A DNA stretch of 64,000 bases, from contig JBKBII010000005.1 in assembly GCA_046299415.1 (NCBI GenBank), forward strand, positions 174,234-238,233, given 5' to 3'. Positions 63,755 through 64,000 of this stretch are shown here, piece by piece; position 1 is the first letter of the stretch; the number at the start of each line of letters is the position of its first letter. The DNA is from JBKBII01 sp046299415. GTDB lineage: Bacteria; Pseudomonadota; Gammaproteobacteria; Ectothiorhodospirales; Ectothiorhodospiraceae. The notes under the pieces are model-generated. The model searched no databases. It was given only the letters and a program-made list of their open reading frames with translations, and was not told the DNA's origin. The translations under genes were made by a program, and so were the position numbers.

Positions 63755-64000
63755 GCATCGCCCGGCCTTACGGCCGGGCGCGGATTGAAACAGGGACGTT
63801 ACAGTCAGCGCGGGGGCTTTGCTCAAGCATCGCCCGGCCTTACGGCCGGGCGCGGATTGAAACAACGGCAAAGTTTGCGAAAACCTCGCGGAAGTCAAGC
63901 ATCGCCCGGCCTTACGGCCGGGCGCGGATTGAAACCTAAGCGAAAACGGAAAACTAACAATTGCCAAAAGCATCGCCCGGCCTTACGGCCGGGCGCGGAT
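63755..64000 (+). CRISPR. Type I-C CRISPR array, first three spacers, truncated by the window end
   Basis: The repeat is 37 nt (38 if the preceding A, shared by all copies, is included). Copies start at 63755, 63827, 63899 and 63970, the last cut at 64000. The visible copies are identical. Each begins GCATCGCCCGGCC, has a 9-bp perfect stem (CGCCCGGCC/GGCCGGGCG, loop TTAC) and ends GCGGATTGAAAC, the I-C type 3' end that becomes the crRNA 5' handle after Cas5 cleavage. Spacers are 35, 35 and 34 nt (34, 34 and 33 with a 38-nt repeat). The array continues beyond the window. Confidence 0.97.

Noticed and set aside
63685..63939. A forward frame with a repeated SIARPYGRARIET peptide
   Set aside because: This is the translation of CRISPR repeats, not a repeat protein.
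1..64000. Insertion sequences, prophage or integrase genes
   Set aside because: No transposase, integrase or phage structural motif and no long terminal inverted repeats were recognised anywhere in the window.

Overview
The window looks like a contiguous piece of a GC-rich gammaproteobacterial chromosome. The evidence is the conserved gene order: rnhA-dnaQ next to mltD; tig-clpP-clpX-lon-hupB followed by tRNA-Val, tRNA-Asp and ppiD; and aspS, yebC-ruvC-ruvA-ruvB-ybgC-tolQRAB-pal-cpoB-queE-queC. The order resembles the Chromatiales/Ectothiorhodospiraceae, but that placement is an inference from memory of gene order and not from a search.

Layout. 0.5-7 kb: smpB, then dnaQ/rnhA, a divergent methyltransferase-like frame and the LysM lytic transglycosylase gene mltD. 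7.7-13.4 kb: a two-gene signalling unit (PhnD-like binding protein overlapping a HAMP-PAS-GGDEF-EAL protein) and a DoxX protein. 13.8-20.4 kb: a yejABEF-type oligopeptide ABC importer with unusual extra membrane segments. 20.8-35.3 kb: fabI, ppiD, tRNA-Asp, tRNA-Val, hupB, lon, clpX, clpP, tig, tRNA-Leu and tRNA-Lys (protein quality control). 36-40 kb: a YeeE/YedE transporter, queC, queE and cpoB. 40.9-50.99 kb: the Tol-Pal system, ybgC, ruvBAC and yebC. 51.2-54.0 kb: an alpha/beta hydrolase and aspS.

54.3-64.0 kb: a compact type I-C CRISPR-Cas locus, cas3-cas5c-cas8c(-cas11c)-cas7c-cas4-cas1-cas2-array, all on the + strand. A WYL-domain regulator precedes it, broken by a -1 frameshift in an A8 run. 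A 23-bp perfect palindrome sits between the regulator and the cas3 start. An antisense ParE/RelE-type toxin-antitoxin module is inserted between cas7 and cas4; its toxin carries an in-frame TGA while the antitoxin frame is intact. An internal start with a strong Shine-Dalgarno in cas8c fits the Cas11c small subunit. The array starts at about 63,755 and runs off the window end; its four visible repeats are identical.

The core part has unusually large gene-free spacers (often 400-1150 bp, even within normally tight operons), and several conserved proteins carry long low-complexity inserts or tails (RuvA, RuvB, YejF, the PhnD protein, the GGDEF domain). The CRISPR locus is packed with 1-4 nt overlaps or gaps. 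This contrast suggests the locus has a separate history. The most interesting part of the window is the set of regulatory and addiction lesions around the I-C cas operon.
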